A DNA stretch of 60,088 nt from Methylobacterium platani (GCF_001653715.1 NZ_LWHQ01000072.1:1-60088), one strand, 5' to 3'; counted from the first letter of the stretch, positions 34,348-43,481 are shown. Translations and numbers: made by a program. Notes: generated by a model not told the origin, from the letters alone.

Positions 34348-34836
34348 CTATTCTTTCAAATGATCCAGCGGCAACGCGGTCGTATATTTCACCTGGTCGA
34401 GCGCGAAGCTCGAGCGGATCTTCGCCACGCCGGGGATCCGGGTGAGATGATCGACGATCAGGCGCTGGTACTCGGAGAGATCCTCGACCACGACGCGCAG
34501 CAGGTAATCGGCCTCGCCGCTCATCAGGTAGCACTCCATCACCTCCGGACGGGAGCGGATGGCGTCCGAGAAGGCCTGGAGGGCGGCCTGGGTCTGCTTC
34601 TCCAGCGAGACGTGGACGAAGACGTTGACGTGGAGGCCGAGCGCCTGCGGGTCGGCGACCGCGACGCAGCGCCGGATGATGCCCCGGGCCTTGAGGTCCG
34701 CGACCCGGCGCCAGCACGGCGAGGTCGAGAGGCCGACCGCCTCGGCGAGGTCGCCGATGCCGACCTCGCTGTCCTGCTGCAGGTGTTCGAGGATGCGGAT
34801 CGAGGCCGGGTCGAGGTCGACGGGTCTGGCCGGCAC
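34348..34836 (-). CDS. Lrp/AsnC-family transcriptional regulator
   Basis: The 162-residue protein has the AsnC helix-turn-helix (DPASIRILEHLQQDSEVGIG, LSTSPCWRRVADLKARGII) and the RAM/AsnC ligand domain (VMECYLMSGEADYLLRVVVE). It is close to Lrp in organisation and probably senses an amino acid. It is followed upstream by the ROK kinase gene on the same strand at 52 nt, but their relationship is unclear. The start at ATG 34836 gives the usual length. Confidence 0.9.
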   Translation of the reverse strand: MPARPVDLDPASIRILEHLQQDSEVGIGDLAEAVGLSTSPCWRRVADLKARGIIRRCVAVADPQALGLHVNVFVHVSLEKQTQAALQAFSDAIRSRPEVMECYLMSGEADYLLRVVVEDLSEYQRLIVDHLTRIPGVAKIRSSFALDQVKYTTALPLDHLKE

Positions 34837-34888
34837 GTTCTTGCCTCTCGCAGGGTGAAACGCGGTCGGAACGACCGTCTATCACGCC

Positions 34889-35824
34889 TCACGCGGCAGA
34901 CGCATCCGAATCGTTCCACAGCCACGCCGCCCCGCGCACCCCCGAGGCGTCGCCGTGGCGGCTCGGCCGGATCGGGGTGTCGAAGCCGCCGCCGAAGACG
35001 TGCGGGGCGACCCGCGCCGGCAGGGCGTCGTAGATCTCGGGGATCGTCGAGAGGCCGCCGCCGAGCACGATCGCGTCCGGGTCGAGGAGGTTGACGACGC
35101 CCGCGATGCCGCGCCCGAGCCGGTCGAGCCAGGCCGCGAAGGTTCCTCGCGCCGCCGCGTCGCCGGCGCGCATCGCCGCGACGATCGCCTCGCCGGTCAT
35201 CGCCCGGTCGGTGCGCCGGGCGTGGTCGGCGGCCAATCCCGGCCCGGAGAGCCAGGTCTCGAGGCAGCCGTGCCGGCCGCAATAGCAGGCCGGGCCCGGG
35301 CGCTCGTCGTCGCGGGGGCCGGGCAGCGGGTTGTGGCCCCATTCCCCGGCGATGCGCTGGCGCCCGGACAGGGCCCGGCCCGCGAGCGCGATGCCCGATC
35401 CCACGCCGGTGCCGAGGATGACCGCCCAGACCAGTGCCGCCCCCTGCCCCGCCCCGTCGACGGCCTCCGAGACGGCGAGGCAGTTGGCGTCGTTCTCGAG
35501 CCGCACCGGGCGGGCGAGGACCGTCGCGAGGTCGTCGCCGAGGGGCCGGCCGTTGAGCCAGGTCGAGTTGGCGTTCTTGACCCGGCCGGTCTCCGGCACC
35601 AGCGCGCCGGGAATGCCCACGCCGACCGTCCCGGGGCCGCCGGCCTCGCGCTCCAGGAAGGCGACGAGGGCCGCGATGGCCCGGAGCGAGGCGTCGTAGT
35701 CGCCGCGCGGCGTCGCGATCCGCCGCTCGGCCCGCACCCGGCCGGAGGCGTCGAGGGCGATCCCGGCGATCTTGGTGCCGCCGAGATCGATGCCGAGGCG
35801 CAGGCCGGGCCGGGGGCTGCTCAT
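34889..35824 (-). CDS. mak: ROK-family fructokinase (Mak type)
   Basis: The 311-residue sugar kinase closely tracks E. coli Mak: GIDLGGTKIAGIALD (phosphate 1), TPRGDYDASLRAIAALV, GRVKNANSTWLNGRPLGDD, NDANCLAVSEAVDGAGQG with the catalytic Asp, GEWGHNPLP and the zinc/ROK motif CYCGRHGCLETWLSG. It should phosphorylate fructose (and possibly mannose) at C6. Its start is four bases from the end of dctA (35829), so dctA-mak may form one transcript. Confidence 0.88.
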   Translation of the reverse strand: MSSPRPGLRLGIDLGGTKIAGIALDASGRVRAERRIATPRGDYDASLRAIAALVAFLEREAGGPGTVGVGIPGALVPETGRVKNANSTWLNGRPLGDDLATVLARPVRLENDANCLAVSEAVDGAGQGAALVWAVILGTGVGSGIALAGRALSGRQRIAGEWGHNPLPGPRDDERPGPACYCGRHGCLETWLSGPGLAADHARRTDRAMTGEAIVAAMRAGDAAARGTFAAWLDRLGRGIAGVVNLLDPDAIVLGGGLSTIPEIYDALPARVAPHVFGGGFDTPIRPSRHGDASGVRGAAWLWNDSDASAA

Positions 35825-35828
35825 CGTC

Positions 35829-37175
35829 TCAGGGCGCGACCGGGACCGGCTTCTCGTCGGCGATCTCGGTGCCGATGGCGACGGGGTTGGCCATCACCTC
35901 GCGCAGCTTGACCGGATCGAGCTCGCCCTCCCAGCGGCTCACCACCACGCAGGCGACGCCGTTGCCGACGAGGTTGGTGAGCGCCCGGCACTCCGACATG
36001 AACTTGTCGATGCCGAGGATCAGCGCCATCGCGGCGACGGGGACCGGGTTGCCGGGGATCGCCGCGAGGGTGGCGGCGAGCGTGATGAAGCCGGCGCCGG
36101 TGACGCCGGATGCTCCCTTCGAGGTCAGCATCGCGACCGCGATGATGGTGGCGTACTGCCCGAAGCTGAGATCCGCCCCGACGGCCTGCGCCAGGAACAG
36201 CGTCGCCAGCGTCATGTAGATGTTGGTGCCGTCGAGGTTGAACGAGTAGCCGGTCGGGATGACGAGGCCGACCACCGAATCCGAGGCGCCGAGGCGCTTC
36301 ATCTTCTGCATCATGTGCGGCAGCACCGTCTCGGACGAGGAGGTGCCGAGCACGATCAGGAGCTCGTCCTTGATGTAGAGCAGGAACTTCAGGATCGAAA
36401 AGCCGGAGAAACGGGCGATCAGCCCGAGCACCACCAGCACGAAGAGCAGGCTGGTGAGGTAGAAGGTGGCGACGAGGCCGGCGAGGTTGCCGAGCTTGCC
36501 GATGCCGTACTGGCCGATCGTGTAGGCCATGGCGCCGAAGGCGCCGAGCGGCGCGAGCTTCACGATCATGCCGATGATGCGGAAGAAGATCTCGCCCGCC
36601 GCCTCGATGGCGTGGATCGCCGGCTTGCCGCGCTCGCCCAGGCCCGTGATGACGACGCCGGTCAGCACCGCGATCAGCAGGATCTGCAGCAGGTCGCCGC
36701 CCGCGAAGGCGTCGAAGTAGCTCTTGGGGATGATCGCCATGATGTGGGCGATCGTCGAGTCGGCCTGCGCCTTGCTGACGTAGCCGGCCACCGCCTTGGC
36801 GTCGAGCTGCTCCGCCGTCGCGCCGAACCCGGCGCCCGGCCGCACGATCTCGCCGACGATGACGCCGATGACGAGGGCGAGCGAGGACACCACCTCGAAG
36901 TAGACCAGCGCCTTGAGGCCGACGCGGCCGACCTTCTTCAGGTCGCCGATCGAGGCGATGCCGTGCACGATGGTGCAGAAGATGATCGGGGCGATCATCA
37001 TCTTGATCAGCGCGATGAAGGCGTCGCCGAGCCACTTCATCGCCTTGGCGGTGTCGGGCGCCACGTAGCCGAGCAGCACGCCGAGCGCGATGGCGATCAG
37101 AACCTGGATGTAGAGGACCTTGTACCAGGGCTGCGACGAGCCCGGGGCCGTCGCGGACGGCGTGGCGTGCTGCAT
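35829..37175 (-). CDS. dctA: C4-dicarboxylate:cation symporter DctA
   Basis: The 448-residue inner-membrane protein of the DAACS family imports succinate, fumarate and malate with H+ or Na+. Hallmarks are LYIQVLIAIALGVLLGY near the N-terminus, the serine-rich hairpin LGTSSSETVLP, the unwound-helix motif GYSFNLDGTNIYMTLA, and SKGASGVTGAGFI. ATG 37175, preceded by GGGAGAGA, is chosen; the frame runs open to 37547 through upstream tandem repeats that are not protein-like. Confidence 0.95.
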   Translation of the reverse strand: MQHATPSATAPGSSQPWYKVLYIQVLIAIALGVLLGYVAPDTAKAMKWLGDAFIALIKMMIAPIIFCTIVHGIASIGDLKKVGRVGLKALVYFEVVSSLALVIGVIVGEIVRPGAGFGATAEQLDAKAVAGYVSKAQADSTIAHIMAIIPKSYFDAFAGGDLLQILLIAVLTGVVITGLGERGKPAIHAIEAAGEIFFRIIGMIVKLAPLGAFGAMAYTIGQYGIGKLGNLAGLVATFYLTSLLFVLVVLGLIARFSGFSILKFLLYIKDELLIVLGTSSSETVLPHMMQKMKRLGASDSVVGLVIPTGYSFNLDGTNIYMTLATLFLAQAVGADLSFGQYATIIAVAMLTSKGASGVTGAGFITLAATLAAIPGNPVPVAAMALILGIDKFMSECRALTNLVGNGVACVVVSRWEGELDPVKLREVMANPVAIGTEIADEKPVPVAP

Positions 37176-37759
37176 GATCGTTCTCTCCCCACGCTGCCGG
37201 CCGCCGTGTCGTTCGGCCGTCGCGGTGCGGCCCTCGCCGCGTGATTGTCGTGTGGAACCGGCCGCGGCCCGGACAGTGTAGGAAGTCCGGACCGGTCGTT
37301 CCAAGTCGAAAACACGTTCCAAGTCGAAAACACGGTCCAGGTCGAGAACCCGGGCCCCGGGGCCGACCAGGCCTGCTCGTCCGGCATCCGGACCGAGGCT
37401 GCCGGCCGCGGGCCGAACGGAACGTGGCCTGTGGAGCGTGGCATGCCGCGCGGGCGAGGCCGCGTCAACGGTCTGACGGATTACCCGGGCGCGTTCAACC
37501 GTGCGGCGTCGAAGCACCGCGCCGTCCCGGTCCGGCAAGGCGCGCACCGGTGGTGCCTCGCGCCGGCGGGAACCGGCGGCGAAGCGGCGGCGATCGTCCC
37601 TTAAGGAAGCGGGAATTTCCAGACGATAAAATATATTTTTGATATGTCTTTGAACTCTAAGTTATATTTACTGTCAAGACCATAAAACATCGCCATCACA
37701 AGTAGAAGAACCGACCACGCAGTGTTAATTCACGCTGCGTCATACGCAGGATTTTTGAC
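37176..37759. other. Long control region between dctA and the lipase gene
   Basis: This divergent 584-nt gap holds three tandem copies of an 18-nt unit (37299-37352), which could be a dctA control array. Its right part (about 37610-37760) is very AT-rich, with TATATTT and TTATATTTAC stretches that can serve as a lipase promoter, and an ACGCAG / CTGCGT dyad near 37718-37738. No coding region is supported. I did not find a clear sigma-54 motif for dctA. Confidence 0.5.
37299..37352. repeat. Three tandem 18-bp repeats upstream of dctA
   Basis: Two exact copies of TTCCAAGTCGAAAACACG (37299-37316, 37317-37334) are followed by a degenerate third copy (37335-37352, GTCCAGGTCGAGAACCCG). The 18-nt period is near two helical turns, so regularly spaced regulator binding about 120-180 nt upstream of dctA is possible. 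Confidence 0.85.
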
Positions 37760-39052
37760 ATGACAACGCCTTACAGCATCCATCAGCAAGTCTTTGCGCT
37801 ATCCATGCTCTCGAACTATCTCGTCAAGATGAGGGGATCGAAGGCGGATCTGCTCCAGCAGCTGGAAAAGCGCATCGCGAGCTTTGTCTCCTACAACGGG
37901 TCGAAGCCGGATGCGGGCGTCACGTCCCTGCTCGGCGAGTGGTCGGTGGCGTGGGGACCGGTGATCTACCAGGCTCCGCACTCGAACGTGTCGGACAACG
38001 GGATGATGGTCCTGCGCAACAGCGCCACCGCCCCGGACGGATCGACGACGGACACCTATGTCGTGGCCATCGCCGGCACCGCGGCGATGTCGGCCTTCGA
38101 CTGGACGCACGAGGACGGCCTTGCCGGCGACAAGGGCGCGGCGATCACGAACGTCGTGTCCTGGACCGGCTTCGTCGCCTCGCCGTCCGAGACCGTATCG
38201 ACGCCCGAGGCGGGCCGGCCCTACATCTCCCTCGGCACCGCGACCGGCCTCTGCACCCTGCTGGCGATGGTCGACCCGATCCGGAAGCAGACCCTGGCGC
38301 AGTACCTCGCCACCGTCAGCGCCGACGTGCTGGTCGTCACCGGCCACAGCCTCGGCGGCGCCCTCTCGGCGGGGCTCGGCCTCTACCTCAAGCAGAGCAA
38401 GGCGGCGCCGGGGATCCCGACGCTCTACGTCTATCCCACGGCCGGCGCCTCGCCCGGGAACGACGCCTTCGCGCAGGGCTTCAAGGACGCGCTGCCCCGG
38501 GTCGACGTCGCGGACGGCGCACCGTGGCAATCCTGGAACGTCGACATCTGGAACACGCTCGACGTCGTCCCGCAGGCCTGGAGCCTCGCGGCCGCCGACC
38601 CGACGATCCGCACGCTCCGCAACATGAACGGCATCTACGGCAACACGCCGGTCGGCACCCCGGGCGGCACGCCGACGCCGGACCTCGTCGGCGCGCTGTC
38701 GAAGCGCCTCGTCACGTGGTCGACGGAATCGAACGTCGCCTACACGCCGGTCGAGGGCGCGAGCATACCGGGCCACGCCGTCACGGCGATCCCGGGCACG
38801 GCCACCGAGAAGCCGATCGCGCTCGCCGTCCCGCCGGTCCACCCGCGCGACTTCGTCGGACAGGCCCTCTACCAGCACGGCCTGGCCTACATGAGCGCGA
38901 TCTTCGGCGAGAACACGCTCCCGGCAATCGAAACCCCTTTTGTCCCTGGCGTCAGCGCGGAGACCAAGGATGAACTCATCCTGTTTTTCTTGAAGTTGTT
39001 CATGCTCGGGGCAGGAGCCGAGGAGCCGGCCCCGCTCGCCGCAGCCGAATAA
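37760..39052 (+). CDS. Class 3-like lipase/esterase
   Basis: The 430-residue alpha/beta-hydrolase has the nucleophile elbow GHSLGGA (Ser197), a preceding Trp/Asp-rich segment (AAMSAFDWTHEDG) and a likely catalytic Asp in WNTLDVVPQAW near residue 260. A candidate His occurs in ALYQHGLAYMSA near the C-terminus. There is no signal peptide, so it is cytoplasmic or leaves by another route. The strongly AT-rich leader contrasts with neighbours and suggests later acquisition. The substrate is unknown. Confidence 0.78.
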   Translation: MTTPYSIHQQVFALSMLSNYLVKMRGSKADLLQQLEKRIASFVSYNGSKPDAGVTSLLGEWSVAWGPVIYQAPHSNVSDNGMMVLRNSATAPDGSTTDTYVVAIAGTAAMSAFDWTHEDGLAGDKGAAITNVVSWTGFVASPSETVSTPEAGRPYISLGTATGLCTLLAMVDPIRKQTLAQYLATVSADVLVVTGHSLGGALSAGLGLYLKQSKAAPGIPTLYVYPTAGASPGNDAFAQGFKDALPRVDVADGAPWQSWNVDIWNTLDVVPQAWSLAAADPTIRTLRNMNGIYGNTPVGTPGGTPTPDLVGALSKRLVTWSTESNVAYTPVEGASIPGHAVTAIPGTATEKPIALAVPPVHPRDFVGQALYQHGLAYMSAIFGENTLPAIETPFVPGVSAETKDELILFFLKLFMLGAGAEEPAPLAAAE

Positions 39053-39208
39053 CCCGCCGCTCCACCCGGCACGATGCGCCTCCCGGCGCCGCGTCTCCGT
39101 CGAGGCGTGGCGGCGGGAGGCGGCCGGCGTCGCCATCGCGGGATTGCCGCCCCGGCACGCGGACGATCGGGACGCAGCGGGGAGACGCCGCGCCCCCCCG
39201 CGCTCGCG

Positions 39209-40087
39209 TCAAGGCGTCGGCTGGGTACGGCGCGGGCGCACCGTCCAGCGCTCGAAGGCGGGCGTGCCGTCGTCGCGGGCGGCCTCGCCGCCCGGCACCG
39301 CGGCGCCCAGCGCCTGGGACAGGCTCTCGATCACGTCGTCGATGCGGGTATCCGGGTGAGCCTCCGGCGCCGGAGCCGGCGGGGCCGGCTCGGGGGCGGC
39401 CTCGGCCGGGGGCGGCGGCGCGGGCTCGTGGGCCTGGACCGGCTCGGGCTCCGGCGGCGGGGGCGGCGTCGGCTCGGGCTGCGGCGTCGCGATGCGGCGC
39501 AGCGCGTTGACCACGCCGCCCTCGTCGCCGTTGCGGCTCGGCGCGGCGTAGCGGCCGAAGCCGTAGCGCGGCTCGATCAGGTCGAGCACGGCATCGAGGG
39601 CGGCGTTGGACAGGCCGATCTCGCCGGGCTGCGGCACGCCCTGGAGCGCGATGCTGCGGCCCTCGTAGGCCGGGTCGGTGCTGACCTCGGGGCCGAACCA
39701 CGGCGGGACCGGGAAGCCGCCGGCCTCGTCGGGGGTGTCGAACACCACCGAGACGACGTCGACGGTGCCGGGGGCGACGTAGCGGTCGATCACGGCGTCG
39801 CGGCCGTTGCCCAGGGCCACCTGGGTCCGGTCGTAGGCGGCGCGGCCGGCGCAGACGTCGAGCAGCGCGTCGCCGTGGGCGCGCGGCACCTCGGTGCGCT
39901 CCTCGCTCGCGGCGCCGTTGTCGGAGGTGACGAGGACGAGATGGCACTGGCCGCCGTCGACCCGCACGAACGAGGTCCGGCCGGACTGGGGCGGGAAGTA
40001 ACCTTCGGTGATGCGGGAGGAGCCGCGCTCCTTGCGGATCAGGCGGACCAGCGCCGGCGCAACCTGGAAACGTCGTACGAGGGTCAT
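39209..40087 (-). CDS. Divergent CYTH-domain protein with Pro-rich tail
   Basis: The first 165 or so of 292 residues follow the CYTH pattern: RKERGSSRITEGYFP, GRTSFVRVDGGQCHLVL, RTEVPRAHGDALLDVCAG, AYDRTQVALG, VDVVSVVFDTPDEAGGF, then PPWFGPEVSTDPAYEGRSIA. CYTH enzymes hydrolyse triphosphates or make cAMP using an N-terminal ExExK motif; here the N-terminus reads MTLVRRFQVAP and lacks it, so activity is doubtful. A Pro/Glu/Ala-rich linker (about 200-245) leads to a short C-terminal part. The family assignment is my own pattern match. Confidence 0.6.
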   Translation of the reverse strand: MTLVRRFQVAPALVRLIRKERGSSRITEGYFPPQSGRTSFVRVDGGQCHLVLVTSDNGAASEERTEVPRAHGDALLDVCAGRAAYDRTQVALGNGRDAVIDRYVAPGTVDVVSVVFDTPDEAGGFPVPPWFGPEVSTDPAYEGRSIALQGVPQPGEIGLSNAALDAVLDLIEPRYGFGRYAAPSRNGDEGGVVNALRRIATPQPEPTPPPPPEPEPVQAHEPAPPPPAEAAPEPAPPAPAPEAHPDTRIDDVIESLSQALGAAVPGGEAARDDGTPAFERWTVRPRRTQPTP

Positions 40088-40256
40088 ACGCTCAACTCCA
40101 CGGGGGTCGCGGCCAAGAGCCTGCTGACAGGCGATGGGCCGCGATCGGCGTCAACTCTCGCGTATCGACCGATCAAGGCGACGGAATCAAGACCGTGCTG
40201 GCGCCGAGTCCCGGTTTATTGACCGATTTCTATCGGCCGGGGACGCCCCTGCGGCG

Positions 40257-40856
40257 TCAGGCCAGGTTCGCGTCGATCAGCGCCTCGGCGGCGGCGGCGA
40301 GCGCGCGGTTCGGCCCCTCGGCCCCGAAGATCTGCCCGCAGGCGAAGGCTCCCTCGACGAGGAGCAGCAGGGCGTCGGCGAGGCGCTCCGGCGCCGCGAC
40401 GCCGATCGTGCCGGCGACCTCGGCGAGGCGTGCCCGCAAGGCCCCCTTGCCGTCGCGCACCGCCTCGCGCACCGGATGGCCCGCCTCCGGATACTCGACC
40501 GCGGCGTTGCTGAGGCCGCAGCCGCGAAAGCCCGGCCGGGCGCTGCGCTCGGCAATGCCGGCGAGGAACGCGACGAGGCCGGCCCGCGGATCGCCCGGAT
40601 GAGCGTCCATCGCCTCGTCGAGCCGGGCGCGCAGGCCGGCATCGTAATCCGCCAGGCAGGCGACGACGAGCGCGTCCTTCGAGGCGAAGCCGCGATAGAG
40701 GCTCGGCTTCGTCACCCCCGCCCGGGCGACGATCTCGTCGACGCCGACGCCGCGGATGCCGCGGCTGTAGAACAGCTCGCGGGCCGCCGCCCGGATCCGG
40801 TCGCCGGCCCGGGCCGGTTCCCTGCCGGCCTCCCGGCCGTCGCGCCCATCCGCCAT
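40257..40856 (-). CDS. TetR-family transcriptional repressor
   Basis: The 199-residue protein has the TetR helix-turn-helix (AARELFYSRGIRGVGVDEIV, ARAGVTKPSLYRGFASKDAL) followed by a helical ligand-binding domain containing FRGCGLSNAAVEYPEAGHPV, like the AcuR/YxaF-type subgroup. It is divergent from an MFS transporter with a shared 18-bp palindrome, so it most likely controls that transporter and itself. Ligand unknown. Confidence 0.9.
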   Translation of the reverse strand: MADGRDGREAGREPARAGDRIRAAARELFYSRGIRGVGVDEIVARAGVTKPSLYRGFASKDALVVACLADYDAGLRARLDEAMDAHPGDPRAGLVAFLAGIAERSARPGFRGCGLSNAAVEYPEAGHPVREAVRDGKGALRARLAEVAGTIGVAAPERLADALLLLVEGAFACGQIFGAEGPNRALAAAAEALIDANLA

Positions 40857-40877
40857 CCGCTCGACCCCTTGACGATG

Positions 40878-40895
40878 TTACTGACCGGTACGTAA
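40878..40895. promoter_or_regulatory. TetR operator candidate
   Basis: TTACTGACCGGTACGTAA matches its own complement at 7 of 9 positions per half and has an ACCGGT centre, as in several TetR-family operators (ACTGACCGGT-type). It lies 22 nt from the repressor start and 34 nt from the MFS start. Confidence 0.65.
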
Positions 40896-40928
40896 CGTCC
40901 TAGCACGATTCGGGGAGGATGTCCCAGC

Positions 40929-42242
40929 ATGAGTTCGACCGTGACGCCGCGGGGCCTCGCCTCCCCCACACCCGCCGCGCCGAGGCCGCGGCCCTTCGGC
41001 CAGAATTACGCCTTCGTGGTCGTCGGCGTGATCTTCCTGTGCCTGCTGGCGGCCGCGGGCCTGCGGGCCTCGCCGGGCGTGCTGATCCTGCCGCTCGAGC
41101 AGGCCTTCGGCTGGAGCCGCTCCACGACCTCGTTCTCCGCCGGGCTCGGCATCTTCCTGTACGGGCTCGTCGGCCCCTTCGCCGCGGCCCTGATGCAGAG
41201 CTTCGGCATCCGCCGCACGCTCCTCTGCGCGCTCGCCCTGATGGCGGCCTCGACGGCCTTGAGCGCCCTGATGAGCGAGCCCTGGCACCTCGTCGCCACC
41301 TGGGGCGTGCTCTCGGGTCTCGGCAGCGGCTGCGTCGCCATCGTGCTCGGCGCCACGGTGGTGAACCGCTGGTTCGCGGTGCGGCGCGGCCTGTTCATGG
41401 GGCTCCTCACCGCCAGCACCGCCACCGGCACGCTGATCTTCCTGCCCGGCCTCGCGGCGATCGCGCAAGCCGGCGGCTGGCGGCCGGTGGTGCTCACCGT
41501 CGCCTGCGCCGTCGCGGCCCTGATCCCGCTCGTCGCCTGGCTCCTGCCGGAGCGGCCCTCCGATATCGGCCTCACTCCCTACGGCGCGGCCCCCGGCACC
41601 GCCTCCGAGCCGCCGCGGCGCGCCAACCCGTTCCGCGCCGCGATCGACGGGCTGGTGCGGGCGAGCGCCAAGGGCGATTTCTGGCTTCTGTTCGGCACGT
41701 TCTTCATCTGCGGCCTCACCACCAACGGGCTCGTGGGCACCCACCTGATCTCGTTCTGCGCCGACCAGGGCATCCCGGAGGTGCGGGCGGCCGGGCTCCT
41801 CGCGCTGATGGGCGTGTTCGACCTCATCGGCACCACCGGCTCGGGGTGGCTCACCGACCGCTACGACCCGCGCAAGCTGCTCTTCGTCTATTACGGCCTG
41901 CGCGGCCTGTCGCTGATGGCCCTGCCCTTCACCGACTTCTCGTTCTACAGCCTGTCGATCTTCGCGGTGTTCTACGGCCTCGACTGGATCGCCACGGTGC
42001 CGCCGACGGTGCGGCTCGCCAACGAGGCCTTCGGCGAGCGCGACGCCCCGATCGTGTTCGGCTGGATCGCCGCCGGCCACCAGCTCGGGGCCGCCACCGC
42101 CGCGTTCGGGGCCGGCCTGGTGCGGGCGTCGGAGGGGCGCTACCTCGAGGCGTTCCTCGCCGCCGGCCTCACCGCGCTGATGGCCGCGCTGATGTCGCTG
42201 ATGATCGGCCGGATGCGCCAGGCGGCGGCCGCGGCGGCGTGA
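40929..42242 (+). CDS. MFS transporter
   Basis: The 437-residue protein has twelve predicted helices arranged as two halves, with a cytoplasmic loop near residues 210-245 (LLPERPSDIGLTPYG is the characteristic loop of the monocarboxylate/oxalate-formate-like branch). Other markers are WSRSTTSFSAGLGIFLYGL and GSGWLTDRYDPRKLL. It probably moves small organic anions; direction and substrate are not readable. It is under the divergent TetR. Confidence 0.85.
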   Translation: MSSTVTPRGLASPTPAAPRPRPFGQNYAFVVVGVIFLCLLAAAGLRASPGVLILPLEQAFGWSRSTTSFSAGLGIFLYGLVGPFAAALMQSFGIRRTLLCALALMAASTALSALMSEPWHLVATWGVLSGLGSGCVAIVLGATVVNRWFAVRRGLFMGLLTASTATGTLIFLPGLAAIAQAGGWRPVVLTVACAVAALIPLVAWLLPERPSDIGLTPYGAAPGTASEPPRRANPFRAAIDGLVRASAKGDFWLLFGTFFICGLTTNGLVGTHLISFCADQGIPEVRAAGLLALMGVFDLIGTTGSGWLTDRYDPRKLLFVYYGLRGLSLMALPFTDFSFYSLSIFAVFYGLDWIATVPPTVRLANEAFGERDAPIVFGWIAAGHQLGAATAAFGAGLVRASEGRYLEAFLAAGLTALMAALMSLMIGRMRQAAAAAA

Positions 42243-42249
42243 CGGCGCC

Positions 42250-42276
42250 CCGGACGCGCGCCCGCGGCGCGTCCGG
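42250..42276 (+). terminator. Possible terminator after the MFS gene
   Basis: A perfect 10-bp hairpin (CCGGACGCGC / GCGCGTCCGG) with a 7-nt loop begins 8 nt after the MFS stop, but is followed only by CTCCTGTTTCC, so termination may be weak. Confidence 0.45.
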
Positions 42277-42401
42277 CTCCTGTTTCCTCGGGCTTTTTCA
42301 GGCTTTCCGCGCCTTGCCCTGGCCGGGGCGACCGGTCTACCCCATCTGATCGGCGGGCCGGTGAGGCCCGCGACGTGAAGGCCGTTCTCCCGAGGTCATC
42401 G

Positions 42402-43325
42402 ATGCTCACCGACACTCCCGCGGCCGGCCAAACTCCTGCCGGCCAAACTCCTGCGGGCGTCCTGATCAAGGACACCACCACCACGACCTTCCGCCAGGAC
42501 GTGATGCAGGAATCGATGCAGCAGCCGGTGCTGGTCGATTTCTGGGCGCCGTGGTGCGGGCCGTGCAAGCAGCTCACGCCGATCATCGAGAAGGCCGTCA
42601 AGGATGCCGGCGGCAAGGTGAAGCTCGTCAAGATGAACATCGACGAGCATCCCCAGATCGCCGGCCAGCTCGGCATCCAGTCGATCCCGGCGGTGATCGC
42701 GTTCCAGCGCGGCCAGCCGGTCGACGGCTTCATGGGCGCCCTGCCCGAGAGCCAGGTCAAGGCCTTCATCGAGCGCCTGGTCGGCCCCCTCGGCCCGACC
42801 GCGGTCGAGGACCTGATGGCGGAGGCGCAAGCGGTCGCCGAGGAGGGCGACGCGGATGCCGCCGCCGAGATCTACGCCGCGGTGCTCGGCCAGGAGCCGG
42901 GCCATGCCGGCGCGATCGCGGCCCTGGCCCGCCTCCTCGTCGACCGCGACGACCTCGAGGGCGCCCGCCGGTTCCTCGATTCGGCGCCGCCCGAGGCCGC
43001 CAAGGACCCGGCGATCGCCGCGGTGCGGGCGGCCATCGAGCTCGCCGAGCAGGCGGCCTCGCTCGGCGACCTCGCCGGCCTGCAGCAGCGGATCGACGCC
43101 GACCCGGCCGATTACCAGGCCCGGTTCGACCTCGCGCTCGGGCTCAACGCCAAGGGCAATCAGCAGGAGGCGGTCGACCAGCTGATCGAGATCGTCCGCC
43201 GCGACCGGACCTGGAACGACGACGGCGCCCGCAAGCAGCTGCTGCAGCTGTTCGAGGCCTGGGGGCCGATGGACCCGATGACCATCCGCGGCCGGCGCAA
43301 GCTGTCGACCCTGATGTTCTCCTGA
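42402..43325 (+). CDS. cnoX: Thioredoxin/TPR chaperedoxin (CnoX/YbbN-like)
   Basis: The 307-residue cytoplasmic protein has a thioredoxin domain (residues about 20-135; FWAPWCGPCKQL with Cys52 and Cys55, and the cis-Pro segment SIPAVIAFQRG) joined to a C-terminal TPR-like helical domain (about 140-300). E. coli CnoX has lost the first active-site Cys, but alphaproteobacterial forms such as Caulobacter's keep WCGPC and are redox active. It protects unfolding proteins from oxidation and passes them to GroEL. ATG 42402 is preferred; an in-frame start at 42375 adds nine residues. Confidence 0.9.
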   Translation: MLTDTPAAGQTPAGQTPAGVLIKDTTTTTFRQDVMQESMQQPVLVDFWAPWCGPCKQLTPIIEKAVKDAGGKVKLVKMNIDEHPQIAGQLGIQSIPAVIAFQRGQPVDGFMGALPESQVKAFIERLVGPLGPTAVEDLMAEAQAVAEEGDADAAAEIYAAVLGQEPGHAGAIAALARLLVDRDDLEGARRFLDSAPPEAAKDPAIAAVRAAIELAEQAASLGDLAGLQQRIDADPADYQARFDLALGLNAKGNQQEAVDQLIEIVRRDRTWNDDGARKQLLQLFEAWGPMDPMTIRGRRKLSTLMFS

Positions 43326-43481
43326 GGCGCGCAAGGCCCATCGCGCAAAGTCCACACCCGCGCGGCATTACGCCGGACAGGTATTCACGGCGGAGGGCGG
43401 CGCCCTAGAACGTCATCTGCGACCCCGGGCCCGAGACGAGCGGGCCCGGGGCAAACTCCGATCCGCGCGGGAGCGACGCCG

